Shown: positions 10,201 to 22,088 of the stretch, in pieces
Numbering within the stretch: position 1 is the first letter of the stretch
Layout of the letters: the number at the start of each line of letters is the position of its first letter
DNA from: Craterostigma plantagineum
Taxonomy: Eukaryota > Streptophyta > Magnoliopsida > Lamiales > Linderniaceae
NCBI GenBank assembly: GCA_027422505.1
Contig: JAPQWV010000298.1
Coordinates: 62,001 to 126,000, forward strand
Reading direction: 5' to 3'
DNA length: 64,000 nucleotides
Position numbers and translations under genes: made by a program
Notes under the pieces: model-generated
The model's database searches: none
Told to the model about the DNA's origin: nothing
The model's input: only the letters and a program-made list of their open reading frames with translations

Positions 10201-10469
10201 ATTAATTACAAATCTTAGCATTTGAATAAGTGTCAACAACATAAATATGCACTGTGTGTAAACATTTACAAAACCAATCATTACTTTATTTTATTTTTTT
10301 AATCAATTTTGAACAATTTATTACAAAAATCCGTCTTTTGTTTTATTTTATTTTATAAAGTAATTATGTTAGGAATTGTGTTCAATTAATTAGTTAATCT
10401 TAGTCTTGTATTTTATTTGAGCAAACTAGATTCTATTTAATAGAGTAGTGGGTTTTTATTTGTAGTGGG
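10201..10469. other. AT-rich DNA before copia element A
   Basis: The stretch is AT-rich and non-coding. A TGTTAGGAATTGTG at 10367 resembles a copia LTR start but has no matching end of its own; the LTR supported by family comparison begins at 10470. Confidence 0.5.
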
Positions 10470-10814
10470 TGTAGAATATGCTTTGTAATTGTACTTTGAT
10501 TTTATTAACTATGTTTGTAATTAGGGGTGTTTCTTGTATTAGTCCATAACGTAGGACTAGATTGTTATTTATACCAAGTTTGTTTGGTATTAATACAATT
10601 TTAAACATTGAGCTTAATAGAGAAAGTTATTGAATTGATCCGAAAGGTTTGATAACTAGAAAGAGAAACACAATAAAATTTCTCACTCTAAGCCAAATTC
10701 TCTCTCACGTGTTCAAACGAAAGGTATTCGACCGAGAGGTAAATCGAACAATTCTAATAGAATATCTTAGATTTTCAGCCTAGGATCATTGAGTTGATAA
10801 TCGAGGACATAACA
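10470..10814 (+). mobile_element. 5' LTR of Ty1/copia element A
   Basis: The LTR runs from TGTAGAATATGC to GAGGACATAACA (345 bp). It aligns by eye with the LTR at 48092-48440 and, inverted, with 21729-22075. Shared passages are ATTTATACCAAG, ATTGATCCGAAA and the end GAGGACnTAACA. A primer-binding site follows at once. The preceding 5 bp (GTGGG) would be the target duplication, but the 3' LTR of A is not present in the window. Confidence 0.75.
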
Positions 10815-10816
10815 AT

Positions 10817-10828
10817 TGATATTAGAGC
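10817..10828 (+). other. Degenerate primer-binding site of element A (tRNA-iMet type)
   Basis: TGATATTAGAGC stands where the canonical TGGTATCAGAGC, complementary to the 3' end of initiator tRNA-Met, is expected just after the LTR. Two transitions separate it from the intact sites at 29586 and 48443. Confidence 0.7.
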
Positions 10829-13059
10829 AAATTCGTTCTGTTGTGAAACGAAATGGTTAGAAATTTGGATCCAATTTCAATTCTGAAAACTGTTTTCGTT
10901 CGAAGAACAGTTTTCGCGCGAAATCGTAAGTTCGATCTAATAGTTTAATTCTCTACTTAATTGAACTGATTTTGATGTCTCTACTTAATCGTAAGTTTTC
11001 GATAGATGTCTGAACAGACGAGATCGAAAAAAGAAAAATAAGATCACTTTTGGAACGATTTGAATCTTAGGGATATTCTTGCAATTTTCTACATTACTTG
11101 GGGCAAATCTGCAATTTGACCAGAGTTCTTATTTTAGAAAAGAAGACCACGTGAAAGACCAAGTCAGGTATTTTGTCCAAGGATCACACATGAGAGAAGA
11201 ATAGATATTCGAATACTATAAAAAAGGAGTTCAAACTTTGAAAATAAAAAGATATGCAAGATTCGACCCATCCATATCTTAAGTCGGTGGAATTCCTATA
11301 TATATCATGCGGCTGAAATAAAAATGGAGGAGGTCAGCGAAATAGAGCTTCGGCGACTGAAAATAAAATAAGGCTTTTGACGGTGGAAAGAAGAGCCGAG
11401 GGTTGCAAGCGCGACGAGAACACAATCGATGGCTAAGAGCGAGACAAGTCGAGCATCGAAAAAGGGAGAACTTCGTACCTTCTAATATATCGTTTTCGAC
11501 AATGTTTTCTTCCGATTCTTTGTCGTTCACGTATATTAATATGCTAGGCTAATTCCTTTTGTGATTGAGGCCGTGTCAGGCCGGATTATGACTACGTATT
11601 AATGTTATTATTATCTTATTTAATCATATGAGTTAAGTTATGTATTCTTTGTTTGAGCTTCATATGCGTACATGTGATTGGCCTACATGCGTAGGATTGT
11701 TGATTGGCTTATGAGACGGACTAAGTGATTAGACCGATTAGAACAAAACATTGAATACCACTACTTAAAATCGACCGGAGATGGAATACGATTTCGTATG
11801 TGTGGTTTCCGAAATTTAGGCGACGAAATCGTCTAAACTCGGGGAATTTCATAAAGATCGAATGCACGTAAAGGAATTACAGTCATATAGACATATAGTT
11901 GATTGGTTATCTATTTACGTGGGTTGCTACTGCGGGACAAATGAGTAGCACGTATGTTAGGAAATTCTACCTTGACTGTAATTCATGTTGATTAGATAGA
12001 TTATATTGCATGAAGACGTAGGAGTAATTTGTGCCGAGCATATGTCTAATCACGTCGTCGTCAACTGTTCTATCCTCATCTGTTTTATTGCGTTTATTTT
12101 ATTATTTGCGTCTTTTATCTCTTTTATCAAATCATCAAAACTATAAATATTCCGTTAGTCTAAATTAGAATTAGGAATATTATCTTAGAATTAATCATCT
12201 TCGTGGATCGATACTCGGACTTGGTCCGTTTTACTACTTGCACGACCTAGTACACTTGCTAGTATTTGAGCGGATTATAAACTCATATGAGCATGTTCTG
12301 GTTTTGTCAAAATTGAACATTATTTGCTTCATAACATGTTTAATCTTCTGTTCGTGTGTAATCAATAGATAAATTCGAGCAATTACCCATAATTTTCTTG
12401 ATTTAGTGTTAAAGTTGTATTCTGTGATTAATTGCGTCAAGTCAATTTTTCTCGCTAAGATTTCGATCAGTTGATTTCTCGATTGAAAACTCCGTGCGAG
12501 AACTTTTCTCGACTAGAATACAAAGTCAGTTACTGAAGTCGCTATCGCTGATAGCGATTTTAGCGGAAAAGTTTCTCGAGCGTTATTTCAGTGAAAATCG
12601 TTTTCGACGAGAATTATTTTGACTTCACGCGGGTAAATCGTTTTCTCGAAAAACATATTCGGTCAGACCTCCAAGTTTGACCTTGCGATTAAATCATTTG
12701 TGCTCGAAAAACGTTTTCGATCAATCGATTTATTTGGACTCAGCAAAAAACTATCTATCAGTACTGGTTCTCATCGATCAAAATAAATTTACGTATCGAA
12801 AAACTTTTTCGACCGAAAGATTTCGATCATTATTTTCGCTCGAAAAATTTCTCGTTGACAGCTTTTGTGCTCGAAAACAGTAACACATTTTATTACGAAG
12901 ACATTATTTTTGATAAAACTTTAGAGATTAATTCAAAAATAATTCTTGATCGTTTACTCACCAAATATTACTAACGAATTCGTTACTTGTGAAGCACACT
13001 ACATCTTTTCAAATCTTCAAAACAACCTACAAAGATCCACAAATCAACTCAAAGAAGAA
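10829..13059 (+). other. Untranslated leader of element A, interrupted by other repeat DNA
   Basis: The first 200 bp match the leader of element B in style (ATTCGTTCTG, GTGAAACGAAA). The last part (about 12460-12900) is rich in TTTCTCGA, CGAAAA and TCGATCA words, a hallmark of the untranslated regions of this copia group. The middle appears foreign (see the probable solo LTR). No coding sequence is seen. Confidence 0.55.
11040..12260 (+). mobile_element. Probable solo LTR of a Ty3/gypsy (Athila-like) element
   Basis: The segment has a TATA-like CTATAAAAAAGGAG at about 11216. It ends in a passage typical of Athila/Tat LTR 3' ends: GTGGATCGATACTCGGAC then TTTTACTACTTGCACG and ACACTTGC. The same style of ending is seen in the Athila LTR near 47460-47510 (GGGATTCGATACTTG, GTACACTTGCC). 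Neither a partner LTR nor internal gypsy sequence lies beside it. The exact ends and a target duplication were not resolved. Confidence 0.35.
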
Positions 13060-15693
13060 ATGGATACTTACGCACTTGGAAATGACAACCGGCCCCCAAT
13101 CTTGAAAAGAGGCGAATACACAGTTTGTCGTAGTTGGTTTTTGACCTTCCTAGAGCTCAAAGATCAGGCCGTAAATCTTCTTGCATCACTTGAAGAGGGA
13201 CTGCACAGTTCTGTGTCACTCAAGATGATGATGACACAAATAATCCTCCGGTCGAACCCAATAGGCGAATGAAGACTCCTAGTGAGTATGATGAGGAAGA
13301 GAGACAAAGAGCAAAGACTGATCTTGGATGCAAATCCTGGCTCATGCAAGCTATCCCCAAAGATATATACATGCAAATAGACAGTATCCCTACTGAAAAG
13401 GGAATGTGGAATGAGCTAAATCGCATGATGCAACGAACTGAGGTCGGAGTTAAGGCAAAAAAAAGCAAATATACTCACAGCATAGATTCCTTCAAGGCCA
13501 AACGAAGAGAGCTCATCATCAGCAAATAGACTTCGAACTACAAACTCGAAGCATAAAGAGAGACCAACTGAGTCCTCAGAAGCCATAATCTCCAAAGACC
13601 CACTCAAAGTGCTTCAACTGTGGGAAGACTGGCCATTTCGCCTGAGAGTGCACCCTTTCGAAGAAGAAGGATGCCAACTACTACTCGAGAAAGCATCAAT
13701 TGACAAAACAGAAGGAAGCTGGAGTAGCTCTCATGGTGGAACAGGACCATTGGCTAGAGGACACCTCAGATTCCGAAACCGAATATCTAGCTCTCACGGC
13801 GCGCCTCGATGATGATCTGGAAGGTGGAACTTTCGCAAAGACGGACCGACAACACATCCACTTCATCTCAGGAGGTAGTGACCCCTGAATCTACACATTT
13901 TGACCTGTTAGTAGATATAAAAAATAAGTATACTAACATGGTACTTGAGTAGAAACGTGATATAAAGCTAGAGAAAAACATCTTAGGTCTAAGGAAACAA
14001 TTGCTAGTCTCGAAGAAAATCTTAGGAGCTCTAGTACTAAAATAGAAGAACTAACTAAGAGCCTCAACCCTATGAGACTAAGCATATTTTGTTAGAGAAG
14101 CATAGCTCGGAGTTAAGGAATTAGAGGACGGGCTAGACAACAACCATAAATGTCTACTTAGGAATTTGGACGAGAAAAATCGCTGTAAATGTAGACTAGA
14201 AGTTGTGAGCAAAAAGGGCACTAATCTAGAAGCCGAAATAGATAAATCTAATTCTACGATTAGTGAATTAAGAAAAAGTTTAGATACCTGTCTAGCCGAG
14301 TAGAGCACTGCTCTAATTAATAATGCTACTTCAGACGACGAACGTAAGAAGCTCTACACTGAAATAAAGAAATTAGAAGACATTCTTGTTAAAAGAGGAC
14401 AAACTGATCAAACAATCTTCTTAAACCAACCCATGGATATAGAATTTATGATTATAAGTTTGGCGTTTTGAGAATCCACGCTACTTGAAGAAAGTTGACT
14501 GTAAGCAACTTTATAATGTTAAATACATGGGTTTAGGACTAACTGCTCTTACGGTTTTCACTAACGCAAAAGAATAAACACGTTAGAAGAAGCCAAGACA
14601 AGACTAGGATTGAAGATCCCTTTTCTTACCCCGAATTGAACACAAGTTACAAAACTAGGAAAATTCCGAAGGGATGTGACTTTGAGTCAATTTATCTCCA
14701 GGAAAATCGTTCTAAAACCGAGTAAGCTCAATCTCATCATTCTAAAATTCTCTCAACATAGCCCCCATTGTTAAGAAAGTAGATGAATTAAGAGTTTCAT
14801 TAGAAGGAACGAGAGAATTTTGAAGCATAAAAGTAGATATTCTTGAAGGAGATGGAAAATCTCAAAGCTTCCTCCGTCTCACAAACCGTTTCTCACGCAT
14901 CTCCCTCACATGAAAATATAATTCTGAAAACCATGAAGAAGTCAAAAACGCCTTCCCATGATCAGAAACCAAAGAATAATATTTCGAAAAAATATTATTT
15001 CTAATCTCGTTTCTACTACGCTACAGAGAGCGTAGTAAATGAGCTAGAGCAATCGAAGGCGAGGGTGTATAGTTTAGAAGTACAGAAGGAGCCTCCAGAT
15101 GTCATTATTCCAAAATTATCTCCTCCTTCTGTAAAAACAATAGATACTCGTAGAAATAAAAGAGTCATTTCCTCGCTTAAAATCATTGTTTCTACATGCT
15201 ATCTAAAACCCACTATTTTTAGAAGCACTCATTTTGAAACCGACTCTTCATCTATCATTGACAACAAACATTCTAAGACAAATGCCACTAGGATGACTTG
15301 TAGGAAACAAGATCCAGCCATTAAGAAGCTTATGCCATTCATTCATGTTCTCACCTAAGGTATCCAGTCAACATTCAATCACCAAAGCACCTTCGGAGAC
15401 TTTCTAGTGAGAAGATCGTTTCCACGATCAAGCCTACTAACACATTTGCTCGCCCAGAAATTCAACTTCCCTGTCAGGTTCAAGCCAAATGTGTTCCTAA
15501 ATCTCCGCCAAGGACGAAGAAAGCAAAAAGGCTAAGTCTCCTACAAAGGCAAAACCCAAGTCAACTTCTCCAAAGTTGGCTTGGGTACCTAAAGCCACCA
15601 CTAGTGAAAGTATAGGAACCAAACATGAACAACTAATTAAATCTGCTAATCCGAGAGGACCCATTCAAAGGTGGGTACCTAAAGCTCTCTAAA
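13060..15693 (+). pseudogene. Ty1/copia gag of element A, degenerate
   Basis: The start ATG at 13060 is followed by a copia Gag N-terminus (PPILKRGEYTVCRSWFLTFL), which corresponds to the first residues of Gag in element C. The frame shifts near 13210-13270 and continues with EEERQRAKTDLGCKSWLMQA. A zinc knuckle CFNCGKTGHFA*EC (about 13609-13650) carries an internal TGA. A charged, helical region follows (about 13900-14420, repeated LEE/KLE-type residues) with several stops. The final stretch ends GPIQRWVPKAL and a TAA near 15691. Gag forms the virus-like particle and binds RNA. The order and long post-knuckle region match Sirevirus-type Gag proteins. Multiple stops and shifts make it non-functional. 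Confidence 0.8.
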
Positions 15694-15714
15694 CTATTTT
15701 TGCATATCCATCAT

Positions 15715-18700
15715 GTGCAGTACCTCGACTCTGGTTGCTCCATACACATGACCGGAAATCAAGAACTGTTGAGCAACTACCAAGACCGACTAAATGGAAA
15801 AGTTAGATTCGTAAACAACGACTCAGCTCCAATTCTTTGATTTGGAGACATCATTCTGGAAAATCTGACTATAAACGATGTCTCGTTTGTTGAAAGGCCA
15901 ACTTATTCAGTATAGTCCAATTTCTGCGACAAAGGTTTCCAGGTGGTCTTTCTTGCTGACCGGTGCAGAATTATGGACAGTCAGGATCAAGAACTTCTTA
16001 AAGGTTCTCGGAAATCCAATCTTTACACGATCAATTTGACGTCTTTACGGCCTCCGACTGCTGTCTGCCTCATCTCCCAGACAACTATTCAGAGAACAAC
16101 TTATGACATCCAAGAGTGTCGCATCTGAACCTCAAAGCTCTTCAGCGACTTTCTACGAATAAGTTGGTCCACGGTCTACCAAGAATTCTGCCAGTACAAG
16201 AGCATAGTTGTTCGGCTTGTCAGCTTGGCAAAATGAAACGAGCTACTCACCACGTCAAATGTGTTCCATACACGTCCCGTCCCTTGGAATTGATTACATG
16301 GATCTCTGTGGACCGATACAGACTCAGAGTATCAACGAACGAAAGTACGTGCTGGTGATAGTGGATGACTAGTCTCGCTATACATGGACAAACTTCCTCC
16401 GAACAAAAGATGAGATAGGGGACTTGATCGTAAAACTTGTGAATACGACTCAGAATCTACAGCAGTAGACTATCCAAGTCGTTTGTACAAACGATGAAAC
16501 TGAGTTCAAGAATAAGTTCCTTAGTGACTTCTATTAGAGACTTGGACTTAGTCAGCAATTCTCAGCCGCTAAGACACCTCAACAGAATGGGGTGGTCGAG
16601 AGGAAGAACCTAACTCTAGTGGAAGCCACACGTACGATGCTGATCCACCGGCCTCCCAAACTTCCTTTGCGATGAAGCAGTTAATACCGCATGTTTCACG
16701 CAGGACGATCATTCATAAATGCTTTGACAAGACTCCGTACGAGATCATAAACAAGAGAATTCCCAACATATCATTTTTTCTTAAGGTTTCCAGATGCCAG
16801 TGCTTTGTGGCGGACGATCGAGAGCAACGTGCCAAGTTCGATCCTAAAGTATTCGAAGCCACCTTCGTTGGGTATTCTTCAACCTCTAAGGCGTACCGAG
16901 TATATGTCAAGTCCACCCGATCAATTATGGAAAGCTATAATGTCACTTTACACTAAGTGACAGAGATGGCTCCTAAGCACATCAGTTTAGAACTCGTGCC
17001 TAACTCGATGGCTTCTGAACACCACACTTCAGAACCCGTGCTTACTAGTTACTGTTGTGCCGGCACAAAATCAACAGCGACCGGCAACAACACAAACTTC
17101 AACGTCAGATGCAGCTATGCAACTAGCTCTAGAAGACTTGGACTCACTCTTCGAGCATTTATATCGGCCGAACAACACAGTCACCACACCTACAGTGGAA
17201 CCCCCGCTCGGCGAAGCTGATATACCAAGTACTTCAAATGTCCCCACTTCACCCGATTCAACACCACAGAGTACTGCAAATCCAACGTAAAATGTTGAGG
17301 AAATATCATCAGAGACGCTCAACTCAAGTGCAGAAATGGAATTACCTCAATCCAGTTGAACAGACTCAGATCTCTGGAAATCTCGCTCCATAAATGGCTG
17401 ATGCCTCAGACTTAGCCATGCCTGATGAGCGTAAGTGGACTCGAGCGCATCCAGTCGATCAAATCATCGGTGATCCTTCGAGCGGAGTAAGGAAAAGAAT
17501 TCAGAGCGGTCTTTTCAGCTGTTTCTTAAGCCAAAGCGAGCCAACGAAGTAGCGGATGCACTTAAGGACACGGATTGCGTGATAGCAATGCAAGACGAAC
17601 TCAACCAACTCGAACATCTCCAAGTGTGGACATTAGTACCCCGTCCGCATGGGAAAACCATTATAGGGATGAAATGGGTTTTCAGGAACAAGAAAAACGA
17701 AGATGGAGTCTACATCGCTCAGCCAGAAGTCTTCGTTGACCAAGAGCACCCTGATTACGTCTATCAATTGGACAAAGCTCTCTACGGACTGAAACAAGCT
17801 ACACGTGCTTGGTATGACAACCTGAGCAAATTCCTCGTGAAGTCTGGATTTATCCGAGGAACCATTGATATGACTCTATTCATCAAATGTCAAGACAAGG
17901 ATCTGGTGATCGTCCAAGTCTACATTGACGACATCATCTTCGGATCTACAAATCCCGGGCTATGTCAAAAACATGGAGATCTAATGAAGACCAATTCGAA
18001 ATGAGCCACGTGGGAGAGATGCAGCAGTTCTTTCTAGGACTTCAGGTCAGGCAGTTTGACGACGGAATTTTCTTAAATTAGACGAAGTACATCAAGGACA
18101 TTTTGAAGAAATTCCATCAAGATCAAAGCCTCTCAGCACTCCCATGGCAACAAGCTGCAAATTGGATGCTGAACCCTCTAGAAAAGCGGTCGACATCAAC
18201 CTGTATCACAGCATCATCGGATCTCTTCTATATCGCACCTCGAGTCGGCCGGACATCATGTTTACCATGTGCTTGTGTGCCCGCTTCCAAGCTGATCCCA
18301 AGGAATCCCACATGCTGACGATCAAGCGCCACGCTACCTTAAGGGCACTTATACCTTAGGACTTTCGTATCCTAAAGGTACGAATTTCAAATTAATCGGG
18401 TATACTGACATTGATTATGTAGGTTGGCGAATGGATATAAGAAGCACGTCAAGCGGAGCTCAACTTAGGCAAAAAGATGGTCTCCCGGTCATCCAAGAAG
18501 CAGAATTTCGTATCAACATCGACGGCCGAGGCAGAATACGTCACAGCCGCCAGCTATTGTTCGCAAATGCTGCGGATACGAACTCAGCTTCGCGATTATG
18601 GGTACAATTTAAATAATATACCCATTTACAGTGATAGTCAAAGTGTAATAGCGATAACGTGCAATCCTGTTCACCACTCACGCACAAAACACATTGATAT

Positions 18701-18830
18701 AAGATAACACTTTATCAAAGAGCACGTAAAAGGCACGATTGACATGTATTTCGGGAACAAGGATTATCAACTAGCCGATATTTTCACCAAGGCATTGGAT
18801 GAAAAACGATTCCAATCCCTTGTTGGTATT
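15715..18830 (+). pseudogene. Ty1/copia pol of element A (protease, integrase, RT, RNase H), degenerate with RT deletion
   Basis: The order is protease (YLDSGCSIHMTGN near 15720), integrase zinc region and core (SHLNLKALQRLS, CSACQLGKMKR, QQNGVVERKN), RT and RNase H. RT keeps the YIDD box at 17921-17932 and the [15 protein letters not shown] block. However, sequence equal to about 70 codons of element C, including the [10 protein letters not shown] motif with the first catalytic Asp, is missing between NKKNEDGVYI and EVFVDQEHPDYVY near 17720. RNase H motifs run from about 18390 to 18830 ([37 protein letters not shown]). Stops and frameshifts occur throughout. Confidence 0.88.
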
Positions 18831-21728
18831 AGGGACGTTGAACCTCCTGTGATGTGTGCTTTACTTGATCTTTTGTGTTCCTACATGCTTTATTCCGTGT
18901 GTTTTCTGAACCTAATTGTTATACTTGCGTGAATATTTGTTTAATTAAAATACATATAAAAAGTCCAAAATATTATACATATACATATAATAGTAGGGGG
19001 ATGAATATACCTTTAGAATGCTTTGATCTCGTCACAAATAATTTTCCCTGACATGTGACTGATTAATTGCTTAATTTTGTCAGTCTAGTCGCATTCTTGT
19101 ATCTAAAGATCACTAGTTTGGTTCACTAGACACTAAGCCACTTCATATAAGTGAGGATTTGAGCCTTTTATTTTTCTTTGGATCTATTCTTGAGCAAGTC
19201 ACGCAACAATTGCTTGTCTTAACCTGTAATTCTTGGCCTCATACTAGCCTCAAGTTAGATCGTTAGGAAAATGATTATGGCACTTAGGAAATTCCTCACT
19301 CGTACAACATTGCCTCTAGTCATCCACTTTCAGCATTCTCCGAATCCCTTTTTTTCATTTGAAACCCGTTCAAGCCTTCAACCGGGGATACTTAAACGAG
19401 AAAGGAGGGGGGAGCAAAAGGCGCAAAAGAAAAATATTACAAAAGAAGGTGGGAAGCGCACACCAGGAATGCTCAACGCACAAAAAGCAGTCCAAAAGAA
19501 CCTGCCCTCCCAATTATCGAGATCTTTCAGAAATCATAAGAAGATGGGTATGGATCTTGCTGTGAACTTCTCCTTCGATAATCTCGTAAACTCGTCAGAA
19601 TGGCTGTAAAGAGGAGCACCACGAAGTGGACTTCTCCAACGATAATCCAGTCTTATATCGCGTAACGAGAAGAGAAGCACGGCCTTAGGTTCAAATTCCA
19701 CAGTGAACTTCTCCAAATCTATAATCTTTGAAACCTATCTAGGGATTAAGGAAGATGAGCACGGTATGGGTCCGAGAACCAACAAGATAACTTCGCCTTA
19801 AATAATCTCTCAGCCTTGTAAAGAAGCGGAGCTTCAGCTTGATCAAGTGGAGAAAAAATACGAAAAAAAGGAGAAGGGATGAAAAAGACAAAAGAAAACT
19901 CAAATACGAGATGCCGGTGGAGAAGAAAGACTAAGAAAAGGAAGATGAAGACTCTAAGCTCGCATTTTCCAAATATTCCTTTCCTTCTAGGTTAGAGACA
20001 AATTAAAATCCTTCAAAGTACCGTAGATTCCAAAACGACGGCCTTTCGCTTGGTGAAATGATTAAAAGTGCCTTGATCACAGGTAAATTGACAATTTTGC
20101 TTGTGCTGGCTTGAGTGATCTACATATAAAATCTCAAGAGAAAAATAATTGAGCGGTAGAGCGAACCTAGTAAGAGTTGTCGAAATGGATCATTCTTTGA
20201 ACTTAGGACTTTAGTTTGACGACATGACTTGACGGCATACTATCTTTCCAGTTGTCTTGAGAAATTTTATGCGTGAATATTGATCAGAACAAAATAATCT
20301 GACCCCATACTATTAGTAACATTAGTATATATGTATATATAGGAAAATTTTAAAAAAATTAATATTAAAAATATAATAAAGTAATAATATTTTTCTTATT
20401 TTCCTATTCTTTCATAGCTTGGATAATATGAATTCGCACATTCGACATGCAATTTTATGTTTGCATATGCGCTGAATCGAATAAATTGGAATAGTTTTGT
20501 TGCTCTTACCCTCAACAAAATTTTATATACATTATTAGGGGACCATGTATCTACATGTTGTGAGTTGAATTGATTTTATGTGCATGAATTGGCGAAAATT
20601 CAGATTAAATCAGTTTAAGTGCACAATTTGAGGTGGAGCATATAGAAAAAGCATGACATTAGCTCCAAATATTTGTGATGTTTTTAAGTGTTGCGGAAAT
20701 TTTTCAAACACAACCAAGGAGTGGAACGTCACGAATCTTCAAAATCAGGAGCTAACTGAATTTTTGAAATAATTCAAGGGGGAGCATGGTTAAATAATTG
20801 CTGATTAACTCTATTATCACTAACGTTTTTGGTCTAAGTGGTACAGATTTTGTCGAATTTTATCCACGGAGCCAGAAGTTACTAGTCAGAAATTCAGGGA
20901 GCTAATTGCATTTACTTTAAATCATAGGGGCATAATAAAGTGATTTCAACTGTTATAGGAGCTAATTTTATAACAACAACAAACTTATCATCGGAAAATA
21001 GGGTGCAAAATGTACCTTTCGCACTCAGTTTCTCGAGCGAAAACTAATGGGCCTGTCTTATCGAAAAAGCCCAATTAAGTCTTGTCAGCCCATTAGAATT
21101 TCGTACCTTTTTGCAGTCGGAAAACCTTATCACACGCAAAATCCTCAATCGATAAACAAACAGTGCCGATTAAGTTTTCTCTCGCGAAAACTCAAACAAA
21201 AAGACGACTCTCAAATCTCACTAATATCTCTATTTTTCCACTGATTATCGTCTTTTTAAGGTAGATTCGACAACTTTAGGCATTTGCATGCGATTAATCC
21301 TAGTTTACATCTACATTTTGAAGTTTTTCGCATGATTCTGTGTTAGAACTTTCGTCTGTTTACTGTTTGAAAACCGAATGTTTTTTCGCAGAGTTTTAGA
21401 CCTTGTTATGAATATCTGGTATAATATCTGTGATTAAAGATAGTCTTCATGTTTTTGCACTATCTGGTAGTTTAGATTTTCGATATTCAGTGCTTAAAGT
21501 GCTTGAAATATAATTTTTGTCTGACTGGGTTTTTGAATGTTCAAAGCAGTCGAAGAACTTTCTCGGGCGCAAACAGTTCCAATGGAGATTCCTATTTGAT
21601 TGAGATATTGTTTGCATGGAGAAAGATTTTTGATTAAATTGAGTTAGTCGGTAAAATCGATGACTTTGACTGAAAATGCTTAACACTGAAAAGGATAGTT
21701 CTTATTAGAATTTTATGCGAGCGAAAAA
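18831..21728 (+). other. Spacer of element A between pol and the third ORF (first part)
   Basis: This non-coding stretch aligns by eye with 49193-52290 of element B: shared passages include CTTAGGAAATTCCTCACT, AGGAATGCTCAACGCACAAAAAGCAG, AATAATCTGACCCCATACTA and TGGACCATGTATCTA. Purine-rich runs such as AGTAGGGGGATGA (about 18995) and CAAGGGGGAGCATGG (about 20768) resemble polypurine tracts. Short open frames here have composition bias and no recognisable domain. The homology to B resumes at 25236 after the inserted element D. Confidence 0.65.
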
Positions 21729-22075
21729 TGTTAGGTCCTAATTACTCAACTCTACGATCCTAGACATGAATTCTAAGGCAATTTAGAATTATAAGGAATG
21801 AATTTCGATCGAAAACCTTCGTTGAAAGCTCACGAGAGAGTTTCGCTTAGAGTGAGAAGATTTCTTGTGTTTCTCTCTCTAGAAATTGAATTACAAGCAT
21901 TTCGGATCAATTTTTCTAATCTTCTAATTAAGTTCAATGTTTGTACATCTATTTCTACTAAACATACTTGGTATAAATAACATACTAAGTCCTAAACTAA
22001 GGACAAATACAAGAAAAGCCCCAATCTACGAAGACAGCTAATAAATCAAAGCACAATTAGAAATGATATTCCACA
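21729..22075 (-). mobile_element. 3' LTR of Ty1/copia element D (inverted)
   Basis: On the minus strand the LTR starts TGTGGAATATCATTTC directly after a polypurine tract and ends GGACCTAACA (347 bp). It belongs to the same family as the LTRs at 10470 and 48092. The element D body lies at higher coordinates. The 5' LTR is absent, so D is truncated. Confidence 0.8.
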
Positions 22076-22088
22076 TTCTCCCCTATTG
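22076..22088 (-). other. Polypurine tract of element D
   Basis: On the minus strand CAATAGGGGAGAA stands between the end of the third ORF and the LTR start TGTGG. It would prime plus-strand DNA synthesis. Its position after the third ORF shows that this ORF is internal to the element, not a flanking gene. Confidence 0.75.

Noticed and set aside
10367..10469. LTR start at TGTTAGGAATTGTG
   Set aside because: Comparison with the LTRs at 21729-22075 and 48092-48440 places the family start at 10470, and no matching end for an LTR starting at 10367 was found.
19271..19609. 112-codon open frame in the spacer of element A, with a similar one at 49738-50067 in B
   Set aside because: The two share spacer DNA but not a conserved reading frame over their length, and the residues are low complexity (Lys/Arg-rich). 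I treat them as chance frames.
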